From Planctomycetota bacterium (GTDB lineage Bacteria; Planctomycetota; Planctomycetia; Pirellulales; Lacipirellulaceae): a stretch of DNA of 41,303 nt. Positions 33,066 through 41,303 of this stretch are shown piece by piece (position 1 is the first letter of the stretch; every line of letters starts with the position of its first letter). The notes beneath the pieces are model-generated. The model made no database searches and was not told where the DNA came from. It worked only from the letters and a program-made list of their open reading frames with translations. The translations under genes were made by a program, and so were the position numbers. The stretch spans positions 1 through 41,303 of the forward strand of contig QEVI01000005.1 of assembly GCA_003576855.1 (NCBI GenBank). The letters run 5' to 3'.

Positions 33066-33094
33066 GCGGGCGCCGCGCCCTTGGCGGCGCCCGC
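33066..33094. terminator. Hairpin between convergent genes
   Basis: Perfect 11-bp stem GCGGGCGCCGC / GCGGCGCCCGC around loop GCCCTTG, 18 bases after the stop of the PEP-CTERM gene (33047, plus) and 24 bases before the stop of the DapA-type gene (33119, minus). It is well placed as a bidirectional terminator, although there is no T-run on either side. Confidence 0.55.
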
Positions 33095-33118
33095 TGCCGT
33101 TCGCCGGGCCTGCGGCGC

Positions 33119-34075
33119 CTACAGCACCAGCCGCATCTCGGCCAGGGCACTGCGCAGCCGATCGACGTCGGCATCCGATAGCGGCCGAATCGGACGGCGG
33201 AACTGCGGGCTAGGAAAGCGGCCGAGCAGCCACCGGGCGACCTTCATCCGCTGGTGGGCCGCACATCCCGGCTCGCCGAAGTTATAAATCAGCCGCGCCA
33301 GCGGGCCCACCTGCTGCTGGAGCCGGCGGGCTTCGGCCAGGTCGCCATCGAGCGCAGCATGGACCAGCGCGATCATCAGCCGCGGGGCGAACCCGGCGAA
33401 GCCAATTAGCGCCCCGTCGGCGCCGTCCAGCAGCGTCGGCAACAAGAACTCGTCGTGGCACGTGACGATCGACACCGGCGGCGCGGCCTCCTTGAGCCGT
33501 TCGTAGTCGTAGCGCCACCGCGCCATGTCGCGCGTCCCCATCTTGATCATGACGACGCGCGGATTCCGCACCATCGCCAACATTTCGTCCAGCGTGTAGC
33601 CCGCCCGCGTCCAGGCCGGATACTGATGCACGATGACGTCGATCCCCGCGGCGGCCACGTCGTCGATGAATCCCACGGCCGTTGAAGAGCTCCGGCCAAA
33701 GCGGAGCCAGTGATGCGGAGGCATCAACAAGATCGCATCGGCGCCGGCCTCCCGGGCCGCCTGGGCATGATCCAGCGCCTCGAGGCTCCCTTCGGCCGAG
33801 ACGCCGGAGACCACCTTTAGCGCCGGGGCAGCCGCGCGAACGGTCCGGGCGACAACCTCCGTCACGCGTACGCGCTCGGCCGGGCGCAGCGACATGATCT
33901 CGCCCGTGTGACCGTTGCACACCAGGCCCCGCAGGCCCTCGACGGCGGCCAGTTCGGCCACGTAAGCGTGCAACCCCGGCTCGTCGAGCGACTCGTCGTC
34001 CAAGAACGGACATAACGTGGCGGCGTAAACCCCGGACCAGGGCCGAGTCCGCCACGCGTTCGTGTCATTGTTCAT
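33119..34075 (-). CDS. Dihydrodipicolinate synthase (DapA)/N-acetylneuraminate lyase family protein
   Basis: TIM-barrel aldolase/lyase of 318 residues, near the usual 290-320. It opens with GVYAATLCPFLDDESLDEPG followed by LHAYV. LVCNGHTGEIMSLRPAERVR is the family substrate-loop region. LKVVSGVSAEGSLEALDHAQ and ADAILLMPPHHW follow. The Schiff-base Lys is likely that of VVMIKMGTRD, and the Tyr of VIVHQYPAWT corresponds to the catalytic Tyr. Family members make or cleave C-C bonds with pyruvate (lysine biosynthesis, sialic acid or sugar-acid breakdown). A catabolic role fits the surroundings better than lysine synthesis; this is inference. ATG 34075 is chosen; the frame is open to 34297 but that part is not family-like. 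Confidence 0.88.
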   Translation of the reverse strand: MNNDTNAWRTRPWSGVYAATLCPFLDDESLDEPGLHAYVAELAAVEGLRGLVCNGHTGEIMSLRPAERVRVTEVVARTVRAAAPALKVVSGVSAEGSLEALDHAQAAREAGADAILLMPPHHWLRFGRSSSTAVGFIDDVAAAGIDVIVHQYPAWTRAGYTLDEMLAMVRNPRVVMIKMGTRDMARWRYDYERLKEAAPPVSIVTCHDEFLLPTLLDGADGALIGFAGFAPRLMIALVHAALDGDLAEARRLQQQVGPLARLIYNFGEPGCAAHQRMKVARWLLGRFPSPQFRRPIRPLSDADVDRLRSALAEMRLVL

Positions 34076-34494
34076 CAACCGGCCGTCGCAGTAGTGTGCC
34101 GCGCTGGCGGCCAACCGAAGAGCGCCTACTCCAGTAATAACCGAGGCTCGCCGGCCGTCGAGGCGCCAACCGCCAGTAGCGGCGACTTCCACTAGCCCGC
34201 GGTGCGGAAACGGCCAATCGACCCGGCGAAGCCCGGTCCCGCCTACGCTGGACGCCGGCGTTCCGAAACTGTCAACGACCATTTCCGCTTTTGACAATCG
34301 CCGCGCAGGCGTTCGCCGATCTTGCCGCGATTACTAGACAGTAGCGACCCGCTGCGCGAATTCGCTTGACGGTCTACAGCAGCACAGATAGGGTGAATTC
34401 GGGCGGCGTCCTCTCGCTGATTTTTACGCCGTCCGCGCTGATCTCGACCGCTCCTCTAAGGTCTAAAACTCGTTAGCACGATCGGGGATCGCCT
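34076..34494. promoter_or_regulatory. Divergent intergenic region before the second DUF1559 gene
   Basis: About 420 bases between divergent genes. It should contain both promoters; a possible one is noted at 34366. No strong hairpin or repeat and no convincing coding sequence was seen. Confidence 0.35.
34366..34394 (+). promoter_or_regulatory. Candidate sigma-70-type promoter for the DUF1559 gene
   Basis: TTGACG (34366-34371), 17 bases, then TAGGGT (34389-34394), about 100 bases before the ATG at 34495. The -35 matches well and the -10 poorly, so this is tentative. Confidence 0.22.
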
Positions 34495-35532
34495 ATGACT
34501 CGCCCGTTCAGAACGTTGGCCGCTGCTGCGCCAGCGGCTTCCCGCCGTTCGCCCGAGCCGCGCGTGCAGCGGCTCGCTCGGCCCCTACATGGTTTTACGC
34601 TCGTCGAACTGCTGGTCGTGATCGCCATCATCGGCGTGCTAGTCGCCTTGCTGTTGCCGGCGGTTCAGGCCGCACGCGAGGCCGCCCGGCGGTCGCAGTG
34701 CCAGAACAATCTCAAGCAAATTGGCCTCGGCGTGCAAATGCATCACGACGCCAAGAAGTTCATTCCCAATTCGCGCCGGATTCGCGATTACATCACCTGG
34801 GCCGGCACGCTCTGGCCGTACATGGAACAGGCGAACATCGCCGCCCAGTGGGATGAAAAATTCGATTACTACGGGCAAAAGGAACAAGTCCGAACGTACC
34901 AGGTGGCCGTCTATCTGTGCCCCTCTCGCCGCTCGCCGCCGCAGAGCAGCATCGACGGCGACTCGGACGACTCGGGCAGCCCCCACACCACCGGCGCCTG
35001 TTCGGACTACGCCATCAACCTGGGCGACATCACCAGCGGCGGCAACGACCGGCCCCCGGCGACCGACATACCCTGGATCGACTACTGCACGGGCGTCGGC
35101 ATCTACAGCGGTGCGGTGGAAACCGAGGGCGAAGACAATGCCCAGGTCCCGCCTGGCAAGGAGCTGATCGTCCGCAAACTGCAGTTCAAGCACGTCACCG
35201 ACGGCCTCTCGCACGTGCCGTTCATCGGCGAAAAACACCTGAAGGAGAAGTTCTTCGGCTATGCCGACGCCAACGACGCCTCGATCTACAACGCCGACAA
35301 TCGAAAGGTCGTCGGCCGGTTCGGCGGCCCGGACTATCCGCTGACTCCCGATAACATCGAATATCCGGATAACAAGGTCACTAATTACAATAAGAACTTC
35401 GGCAGTTCGCATACCTCCGGGGTGCACTTCGTCTTCGGCGACGGCAGCGTGCGGGTCTTGCCATTCGACATCGATCAGGTTGTCCTGGCGCACACGCTCC
35501 ACCGGTTCGACGGCAATACTCCCCAGCTATAA
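34495..35532 (+). CDS. DUF1559 domain-containing prepilin-like protein
   Basis: Protein of 345 residues. A long basic leader of about 32 residues precedes the prepilin segment [40 protein letters not shown] (DUF1559 hallmark) comes next. The C-terminus has the H-X9-DG motif ([13 protein letters not shown]). It belongs to the same family as the gene at 3932-5083, with near-identical helices but divergent bodies. The ATG at 34495 has GGGGA at suitable spacing. It is probably an envelope-exposed pseudopilin-like protein of unknown role. It is the first of two plus-strand genes; the dockerin/PEP-CTERM gene starts 132 bases later. Confidence 0.92.
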   Translation: MTRPFRTLAAAAPAASRRSPEPRVQRLARPLHGFTLVELLVVIAIIGVLVALLLPAVQAAREAARRSQCQNNLKQIGLGVQMHHDAKKFIPNSRRIRDYITWAGTLWPYMEQANIAAQWDEKFDYYGQKEQVRTYQVAVYLCPSRRSPPQSSIDGDSDDSGSPHTTGACSDYAINLGDITSGGNDRPPATDIPWIDYCTGVGIYSGAVETEGEDNAQVPPGKELIVRKLQFKHVTDGLSHVPFIGEKHLKEKFFGYADANDASIYNADNRKVVGRFGGPDYPLTPDNIEYPDNKVTNYNKNFGSSHTSGVHFVFGDGSVRVLPFDIDQVVLAHTLHRFDGNTPQL

Positions 35533-35664
35533 CTGCCGGTAGTCGCTGCCGGAGCCCGTCGCCGTGGCGGATGCCGACGGCGCGCCGGCGCCGGGCCCGA
35601 CTTTTCCCCCATTGACGACGCATCGCGCCGCGGAACAAGATCGCCGCCAACGCACCCAGACGCC

Positions 35665-37176
35665 ATGAAGTTTTCTCCAGTTGTTGTCGCTCGGCGCCTC
35701 GTCGCCATGGCCGTCGCGCTCGCCTCGCTGGTTGCTCTACGCTCGGCTTCGGCCGGGGTGAGTTATCTGGATCCGGCCGGCGGCTGGAATTACATCTACC
35801 AGGGCGACGCCGCGCCGGGCGTGAACGGGCTTCCGGACGGATACGGTCCCAATACCGACGGCGGCGCGCTCGACGGAACCTGGCGCCACGACCAATTGGG
35901 CCGGTGGGACGGTCACGCCCCCGGCGATCCCATTTCCAATCCGGCGGATCCCCCGCAGCCCGACCCGACTTCGCCCGCCAGCGGCCCGACCGGACCGTCG
36001 CCCGGCGGCGTCGGATTCTTGAACGACGCCGGCGCTAATTACATCCGCATCCAGGACGTCGGCGACCCGGCCCTCCACGGCTGGACCCAAAACACGCACT
36101 CCGGCGGGCACCCGCTGCGCGAGCTCGAAGACACCAACCAGCGCGTTTACTTCGGCCACGACATGCTGCAGGATTTCATCAGCACTCCGCTGCCGAGCCA
36201 ACGGGTGCTCGACGACGGCATCACGCTGTCGTTCCGCGCGCGCATTCCCGGCGCCGGGCCGTTGGATCCTTTGCTCTACGTGGCCGACCAGCAGGGCGCC
36301 CCGGTCACCATACCCTGGTTCGATGCGACCACGCCGCATGGCCGCGGCCTGTTGATGGAGAACAATCGCGGAACGATCAGCATCATGCAGAACGACCCCG
36401 ACTTCTTCAACCGCGACTCGCTGATCGGCTTTTCGCTGGTCACCAGCGGCGATATCGCGGTCTATCAACAAGCCGGCGGCACGGGGTCGATCACCACCGG
36501 CTCCGGCAGCGGCGGCCTCATCATGAACAATCTCGACGGCGGCGCGCCCAGCGCCTCGATCGATTCGACTTCGCCGGGAACGTTGAACATCCTGCCGATG
36601 ACCGACCAGCAGCTAAACGCCTGGCATGAATTCTGGATCACGATCCGCGACAACGCCGGGGCCGCCGGCACGCACGAAGTGAAGGTTTACATGGACGGCT
36701 CGCTGACGCCCGCGACGTTCAACGTCACGGCCGCATCCAGCGGCGAGGCGGCGTATGCCGATCTCGCCGCGCCGTTCCTGGAATTCGGCGCCAGCAGTCG
36801 CAGCGGCATCGGATCCATCGACGTCGATTTCCTGGCCTACAAAACCGGCGTCATCGCTCCGACGGCGGCGCCCACGGCCAACGCCGACTTCGACGCCGAC
36901 GGCGATGTCGACGGCGCCGACTTCCTCCGCTGGCAGCGGGGCTTCGGCTTGGCCAGCGGCGCCACGCTGGGTCAGGGCGACGCCGACGGCAATGGCGCCG
37001 TCAACGCCGCCGATTCGGCCGTCTGGAAATCGAAGTTCGGCTTGCCGCCCGCGGTCGCCGCGACAGCCGCCGTGCCGGAGCCCGGCGCCCTCTGCCTCGC
37101 GCTACTGGTACTGACCGCGTCGCGGGCGCTCGCGCCCCGGCAGCCGCTCGTCGAGCGCCAGGCTCGCCGACGTTGA
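35665..37176 (+). CDS. PEP-CTERM protein with dockerin-like repeats
   Basis: Secreted protein of 503 residues: signal peptide MKFSPVVVARRLVAMAVALA followed by SLVALRSASA. A large beta-rich domain (about 31-405; DGITLSFRARIPGAGPLDPL, WHEFWITIRDN, HEVKVYMDGS) resembles a LamG-like sandwich. Two Ca-binding dockerin-like loops come next (ADFDADGDVDGADFLRWQRG, GDADGNGAVNAADSAVWK). It ends with a PEP-CTERM tail (VPEPGALCLALLVLTASRAL). The dockerin-like module is very similar, also at DNA level, to that of the gene at 10078-11208. It probably displays a carbohydrate- or matrix-binding domain on the surface; the ligand is unknown. Confidence 0.86.
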   Translation: MKFSPVVVARRLVAMAVALASLVALRSASAGVSYLDPAGGWNYIYQGDAAPGVNGLPDGYGPNTDGGALDGTWRHDQLGRWDGHAPGDPISNPADPPQPDPTSPASGPTGPSPGGVGFLNDAGANYIRIQDVGDPALHGWTQNTHSGGHPLRELEDTNQRVYFGHDMLQDFISTPLPSQRVLDDGITLSFRARIPGAGPLDPLLYVADQQGAPVTIPWFDATTPHGRGLLMENNRGTISIMQNDPDFFNRDSLIGFSLVTSGDIAVYQQAGGTGSITTGSGSGGLIMNNLDGGAPSASIDSTSPGTLNILPMTDQQLNAWHEFWITIRDNAGAAGTHEVKVYMDGSLTPATFNVTAASSGEAAYADLAAPFLEFGASSRSGIGSIDVDFLAYKTGVIAPTAAPTANADFDADGDVDGADFLRWQRGFGLASGATLGQGDADGNGAVNAADSAVWKSKFGLPPAVAATAAVPEPGALCLALLVLTASRALAPRQPLVERQARRR

Positions 37177-37282
37177 CGCGCCTCGGCTGGCACGGGCGGT
37201 CGCCTATGGCGCACCTCAAGCGGCGCCGCGGCTGGCTGCTCGACCGGCGAAGGGATTGCCAATACCTGCTGGGGACTTTGCC

Positions 37283-38590
37283 ATGCCAACGACCACGCGG
37301 AGAAGTTTTCTTGCCGGGGCCGCGGCCGCCGGCGTGCTCGCCACGAGCGTTCGCTCTCGCGCGGCGGGCGCCAACGAGCGAGTCCGCGTGGCGATCATCG
37401 GCGCCGGCAACCAGGGAAAGAGCCATGCCCGCTCGCTGCTGTCGCTGTCGGACGTGGAAATCGCCTACGTGTGCGACGTCGATCAACAGCGCCTGGGCGA
37501 GCAACTCCAGCGCGTCGGGGGCCGCGCGCAAGCCGTCGCCGATCTGCGCCGCGTGCTGGACGACCCGTCGGTGGACGCCGTGACGCTTCCTATTCCCGAT
37601 CATTGGCACGCGCCGGCGGCGCTGTTGGCGCTGGATGCCGGCAAGCACATCTACGTCGAAAAGCCCTGCTCGCACAACGTCCGCGAAGGCCGCATGCTGC
37701 TCGACGCGGCTGTACGGCATGGCAAGGTCGCCGCGCACGGCACGCAATCGCGCTCCGTTCCAGGAATGCAGGAAGCGATCGGGATGCTGCACGAAGGCGT
37801 GATCGGCGACGTGCTGATTGCCCGCTGCTGGAACTGGCAGATGCGCAAGAACATCGGCCGGGCCCAGCCTTCGGCGCCTCCGCCGCACGTGGATTACGAC
37901 TCGTGGGTCGGCCCCGCCGAGTGGTTGCCGTACCAGGAGAATCGTTTCCATTACGATTGGCACTGGTGGTACAACTTCGGCACCGGCGACGTGGGCAACG
38001 ACGGCTGCCACGAATTCGACATCGCCCTCTGGGGACTGGGCGTCACGGAGCATCCGACGCACGTCGCCGCCGCCGGGGGCAAGTACTTCTTCGACGACGA
38101 CCAGCAATTCCCCGACACCGCGCAGGTCGCGCTGGAGTGGCCCGGCGACGGCAAGCCCGGCGGCAAGCGCATGCTCATTTACGAACAGCGGCTATGGTCC
38201 ACGAACTACCCCTTTGGCGTGGACAGCGGCAACGAATTCATCGGCACGAAAGGCCGAATGTTCGTCAGCAAGCGGGGGAAGTTCGAGCTCCGCGGCGAGC
38301 GCAATGCCCCGATCGACCGCCAGCTTCACGCCGATACGAAAGCGGAAGTCGCCTTCAACCACCGCAACTGGATCGACTGCATCAAAAGCGGCCAAACCCC
38401 CAATGCCAGCATCGACGTTGCTCATCGCACGGCCACGGCGGCCCACCTGGGAAACATCGCCATCCGCCTCGGCCGATCGCTCCGCTTCGATCCGCAAACC
38501 GAATCGTTCCCCCTCGACGCCGACGCGACGGCGCTGTTAAGCCGCTCGTACCGCGCCGAGGGACACTGGGCGATTCCCAAGGCGGTTTAG
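37283..38590 (+). CDS. Gfo/Idh/MocA family oxidoreductase with Tat signal
   Basis: NAD(P)-dependent sugar-type oxidoreductase of 435 residues. A twin-arginine signal opens it (TTRRSFLAGAAAAGVLATSV), so it is exported folded, as is common for this family in planctomycetes. Its Rossmann motif is VAIIGAGNQGKSHARSLL, and the family Lys lies in KHIYVEKPCSHN. DHWHAPAALLALDAGKH and GTGDVGNDGCHEFDIALWGL are typical. ATG 37283 is preferred over 37256 because it places the Tat motif at residues 5-9 and follows GGGGA. The substrate is unknown, perhaps inositol, a sugar or a sugar acid. The gene converges on the sulfatase gene, 37 bases away. Confidence 0.9.
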   Translation: MPTTTRRSFLAGAAAAGVLATSVRSRAAGANERVRVAIIGAGNQGKSHARSLLSLSDVEIAYVCDVDQQRLGEQLQRVGGRAQAVADLRRVLDDPSVDAVTLPIPDHWHAPAALLALDAGKHIYVEKPCSHNVREGRMLLDAAVRHGKVAAHGTQSRSVPGMQEAIGMLHEGVIGDVLIARCWNWQMRKNIGRAQPSAPPPHVDYDSWVGPAEWLPYQENRFHYDWHWWYNFGTGDVGNDGCHEFDIALWGLGVTEHPTHVAAAGGKYFFDDDQQFPDTAQVALEWPGDGKPGGKRMLIYEQRLWSTNYPFGVDSGNEFIGTKGRMFVSKRGKFELRGERNAPIDRQLHADTKAEVAFNHRNWIDCIKSGQTPNASIDVAHRTATAAHLGNIAIRLGRSLRFDPQTESFPLDADATALLSRSYRAEGHWAIPKAV

Positions 38591-38627
38591 GACGCCGGCT
38601 TGAGGACGCGGACCGCTTGCTGTTTGC

Positions 38628-40091
38628 TCACGGGCCAGCGGGCGCGGCCTGCCCCGCGTGCGCGCTGAGCAGTTCGCGAAGCTCCGCCCGGACTTCGGCA
38701 TGGGCGCCGTTCTCGCCCAAGTTGTGCAGCTCGGCCGGATCGCTCTGCCGGTCGTACAGCTCGACGCCCTGCCGGCCGCCGTCCCACTCGATGTAGCGCC
38801 ACCGCTCGGTCCGCACCGCTCGGCCCAGGAACTCGGTTTCCTCCACGTTCTTCGTGCGATCGGCGGCCCGCGCAACCACTGAATACGCGGCATGCCGCCA
38901 CGGGGCGTCCGGATCGTCCAAGAGCGGCGCCAGCGAACGGCCGTCCAGCGCATGCGGCGGCGCCAGGCCGCACAAATCCATCAGCGTCGGATACAGATCC
39001 AATAACTCCACGACGCGGGCACATCCGCGGCCCGCGCCCTTGGCCCCCGGCGCGTAGACCACCAGCGGCACGCGGCACGACTCCTCGAAGAGGGAGTTCT
39101 TGTGCCACAAGCCGCCATGGTCGCCCAAATGGTAGCCGTTGTCGCTGAGAAACGCCACAACCGTATTCCGCCATAGCCCCAGTCGATCCAGGGCGTCCAG
39201 CAGCACGCCGACCTGGGCGTCCATGTACGTCGTGCATGCGAAGTACGCCGAGCGCAACTGGCGTTGTTCGCCTTCGGTAAGCGGCCGCGGCCCCCACGCA
39301 TACGGCAGCGCCGCGGGAAGCAACGTGTCGGCATAGCCTGGCGGAACCGGCGCCGGCAGCGACGTTTTGTCCGTCGGATACATGTCGAAGTACTTCTGCG
39401 GCGCGGCGAAGGGGGCATGGGGCCGCCGAAAGCCGACCGCCGCAAAGAAGGGCTTGTCCGCCGCCGCGGCCTGCTCCAGGTACCGGGCCGCTTTGCGGGC
39501 CACGATGCCGTCGGGGGTGTGCTCGTCCGGCGTTTTGAGCACCGCCCAGTCGATCGTGTGCTTCGTCGGCCCTGGAGGCGCCCCGGCGCGGAGCACCTCG
39601 CTCGCCGCCGGCGACTTGCCGAATTCAAAGTGCGCCACGTCCCACGATTGCGGATCTTCGAAGCCTTCGCCGGTATGGAACACCTTGCCGACCTGGACGG
39701 TGAAGTAGCCGGCCTGCTTGAAACGTCCGGGCAACATCACGGCGCTAGGGCCGAGCCGCTGGCGGGTCGGCGTGAAGAGCGTGTAGACGCCCGTCTTATC
39801 CGGCCGCAAGCCGCTCAGCAGCGAGACCCGCGAAGGATTGCACAACGGCGCCTGGCAGAACGCCGCGTCGAACCGCACCCCTGCGCGACACAGCCGATCG
39901 AGCGCGGGCGTCTTTACTTCCCGATGGCCGTAGCACCCCATGTCCGTGTTCAGATCATCGCTGATGATCAATAGCACGTTGAGCCGGCGGCCGTCGGTGC
40001 GACCGTCGGTCGCGCGTGCTTCTAGCGGCTCTGTGGCGGCCATCGCCGCGCAGGCGAGAACGGCGACGACCCGCCGAAGGCTAAGGCGCAT
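38628..40091 (-). CDS. Sulfatase, iduronate-2-sulfatase-like
   Basis: Secreted sulfatase of 487 residues. The signal peptide is MRLSLRRVVAVLACAAMAAT. Metal ligands D45-D46 lie in LIISDDLNTDMGCYGH. The formylglycine motif is C84-N-P-S-R88 followed by VSLLSGLRP. GKVFHTG, AVGFRRPHAPF, LSDNGYHLGDHGGLWHKNSL and CRVPLVVYAPG match the iduronate-2-sulfatase-like (choline-sulfatase/IDS type) branch. It would cleave sulfate esters from sulfated polysaccharides. It differs from the sulfatase at 3676, which has a CSATR site. The start has GGAGG at 9 bases and overlaps the end of the AraC gene by 11 bases, so the regulator and enzyme are translationally coupled. Confidence 0.92.
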   Translation of the reverse strand: MRLSLRRVVAVLACAAMAATEPLEARATDGRTDGRRLNVLLIISDDLNTDMGCYGHREVKTPALDRLCRAGVRFDAAFCQAPLCNPSRVSLLSGLRPDKTGVYTLFTPTRQRLGPSAVMLPGRFKQAGYFTVQVGKVFHTGEGFEDPQSWDVAHFEFGKSPAASEVLRAGAPPGPTKHTIDWAVLKTPDEHTPDGIVARKAARYLEQAAAADKPFFAAVGFRRPHAPFAAPQKYFDMYPTDKTSLPAPVPPGYADTLLPAALPYAWGPRPLTEGEQRQLRSAYFACTTYMDAQVGVLLDALDRLGLWRNTVVAFLSDNGYHLGDHGGLWHKNSLFEESCRVPLVVYAPGAKGAGRGCARVVELLDLYPTLMDLCGLAPPHALDGRSLAPLLDDPDAPWRHAAYSVVARAADRTKNVEETEFLGRAVRTERWRYIEWDGGRQGVELYDRQSDPAELHNLGENGAHAEVRAELRELLSAHAGQAAPAGP

Positions 40092-41061
40092 GCTGGCGGT
40101 CCTCCGAGATCGTGGACTCTTGCGACATGTACGACTCCAGGTACTGGCCCGGGGTCTGCCCTGTGGATCGCTTGAAAACGCGGTAGAAATGGGCGGCATC
40201 GCCAAAACCGGCCGCCACGGCGGCGTACATGATCTGGCCGGTCTCGCGGAGCCGTTCCTGCGCGTAGGCGACGCGCTTGTCGTTAAGGTACTGCACGACG
40301 GTCTTGCCGGTTCGCTGCTTGAACAAGTACGAGTAGCGTCGGCTCGAAATGCTGCACATATCCGCCAGGTCTTTGACGCGAATCTCCGTGTGGAACAGGT
40401 CGTCGATGTACTCCAGCGTCCCCTCGAGCGCTTGCTCTCGCGAGGGCGCCACCGACTTGCGAGCCGGCTCGGAGCGGAAGAAGATCACCAGCAATTCCAA
40501 CAGCCCGGCGTGGAGCATCGCCGTCGCACAAGCATCCTCGCGGGGCTGTTCGGCCAGCATCCGCTTGAACGTGTTTCGCACCGCCCCGCGGCGATAGCTG
40601 TTGAGCTTGACCTGCGGAAAGGGGTCGGGAAAGCGGCTTCGCAGCGCCGGCAACAGCAGGTGCAGCGGCGTCGATCGGGCGACGATCTCCTCGGAAAAGT
40701 ACGCCATCACCAGCGTCAACGGCGCCGTGGGGTCGTCGGTGAACCGATGGACCTGCCCCGGCGGCACCAGCAGCAGTTCGTCCTTGCCGACGCTCACGCG
40801 GCTAGCGCCGTATTCCAGCGCCCCGCGGCCCACCGGCACCCATACTAGCTTGTGGAACGGCCGCCGTTCAGGCGGCATGGAAAAGGTTGACGAATGATGG
40901 CTCTCGAAAACGAGCAGCCCCCGTTCCGGCAACTGATGGTACGCGGGTCGACTTCGTCGTTCCACGCCGGCACACCGTAGCGAGCCCGCCGCCGGATGGA
41001 AATACCGGGCGCGCCGCGGCGTTTCCTGAAAAGCAAATACGCGCCGGCCGCATAATAGCAC
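40081..41061 (-). CDS. AraC family transcriptional regulator
   Basis: Regulator of 326 residues with an N-terminal cupin-like ligand domain (HQLPERGLLVFESHHSSTFS, VGRGALEYGASRVSVGKDEL, VPPGQVHRFTDDP). The C-terminal double helix-turn-helix of the AraC/XylS type reads IRVKDLADMCSISSRRYSYL, FKQRTGKTVVQYLNDKRVAY, AAVAAGFGDAAHFYRVFKRS, TGQTPGQYLES. The start is probably GTG at 41061; no ATG in this frame lies early enough to keep the ligand domain intact. Its stop overlaps the sulfatase start by 11 bases. It is therefore a likely local regulator of that sulfatase, and perhaps of other glycan genes, responding to a sugar ligand. Confidence 0.9.
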   Translation of the reverse strand: MLLCGRRVFAFQETPRRARYFHPAAGSLRCAGVERRSRPAYHQLPERGLLVFESHHSSTFSMPPERRPFHKLVWVPVGRGALEYGASRVSVGKDELLLVPPGQVHRFTDDPTAPLTLVMAYFSEEIVARSTPLHLLLPALRSRFPDPFPQVKLNSYRRGAVRNTFKRMLAEQPREDACATAMLHAGLLELLVIFFRSEPARKSVAPSREQALEGTLEYIDDLFHTEIRVKDLADMCSISSRRYSYLFKQRTGKTVVQYLNDKRVAYAQERLRETGQIMYAAVAAGFGDAAHFYRVFKRSTGQTPGQYLESYMSQESTISEDRQHAP

Positions 41062-41197
41062 GAAGTGCCGGACGAACTAAACGAAAGCCGCCCGCAATGC
41101 CGAATCCGCTAAGAGCGGCTTCCCATTGCGAACCGCCAAGAAAGCGGCATAAAGACGCGAATCGGCGCGGCCAAGCCCCCCGCCGCGGCGACCAGCG

Positions 41198-41303
41198 CTA
41201 CTCGATTAGACCGGCCCGCAGCGCCAAGCGCGTAAGATGCGTCGTCCGCTGGACGTTTAACTTCTTCATCAGCCGCCACTTGTGGTTATCGACCGTGCTC
41301 TCC
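41198..41303 (-). CDS. LuxR-type response regulator, C-terminal end (partial)
   Basis: The last 34 codons of a gene that runs off the right edge. The translation STVDNHKWRLMKKLNVQRTT followed by HLTRLALRAGLIE is the recognition helix and tail of a GerE/LuxR-type DNA-binding domain, as in NarL-type response regulators. The stop is TAG at 41198-41200. The N-terminus, which would show whether there is a receiver domain, is outside the window. It lies 136 bases upstream of the AraC gene on the same strand. Confidence 0.8.
   Translation of the reverse strand, partial: ESTVDNHKWRLMKKLNVQRTTHLTRLALRAGLIE

Noticed and set aside
35578..35605. Terminator after the second DUF1559 gene (CGGCG / CGCCG stem followed later by TTTT)
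   Set aside because: Only a 5-bp stem, with eight bases between it and the T-run; too weak to list as a feature.
1..41303. CRISPR array, tRNA/rRNA genes, insertion sequence, prophage or integrase
   Set aside because: No regular short-spaced repeats, cloverleaf-like segments, transposase motifs or phage genes were recognised on either strand.

Overview
The window (about 41 kb, high GC) looks like a chromosomal segment of a planctomycete, most likely Pirellulales and perhaps Lacipirellulaceae. This rests on gene content alone: two DUF1559 prepilin-like genes ([22 protein letters not shown]9-DG), two sulfatases, an ECF sigma factor with a FecR-like partner, many PEP-CTERM proteins, dockerin-like D-x-D-x-D-G repeats, FG-GAP/UnbV and DUF6807 proteins. 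No rRNA, tRNA, CRISPR array, prophage or insertion sequence was recognised.

Left part (1-12.3 kb, all minus strand). A sulfatase gene (start 3676) continues into beta-strand repeats and then into at least six tandem units of about 78-92 residues, which reach the left edge in a different frame. The frame break lies exactly at the end of a 99-bp perfect direct repeat (1-99 = 1561-1659), so an assembly fault is likely. To its right are a DUF1559 protein, a small lipoprotein, a 1383-codon frame joining an FG-GAP/UnbV protein to a GH30 glycosidase, and two tandem paralogous PEP-CTERM proteins.

12.8-17.9 kb (plus). A sigma factor, a large FecR-type membrane protein with a duplicated C-terminal domain, and a vanadium-haloperoxidase/PAP2-type protein with a PEP-CTERM tail may form one unit.

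17.9-27.9 kb. A DUF5690 transporter (minus) diverges from a plus-strand run: a 73-codon ORF, an HpnZ-type alcohol dehydrogenase, a PhnW-like aminotransferase, a secreted LamG/propeller protein, a beta-hydroxyacid dehydrogenase, a VOC protein, a DJ-1/PfpI protein and a small PEP-CTERM protein. The first part suggests metabolism of 2-aminoethylphosphonate or a similar compound, but no C-P cleaving or C-P forming enzyme is present.

27.9-31.7 kb (minus). A second beta-hydroxyacid dehydrogenase, a DUF6807 (PmoA-like) secreted protein and a sodium:solute symporter form a tight catabolic-type operon, perhaps with a 33-codon ORF at its end.

32-41.3 kb. A PEP-CTERM protein, a DapA-type lyase, a second DUF1559 protein, a dockerin/PEP-CTERM protein and a Tat-exported Gfo/Idh/MocA oxidoreductase come first. 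An AraC regulator overlapping a CxPSR sulfatase follows, and the 3' end of a LuxR-type response regulator gene lies at the right edge.

Overall this is a carbohydrate, sulfate-ester and phosphonate scavenging region with much secreted, surface-anchored machinery. Assignments come from reading motifs; no database search was run.
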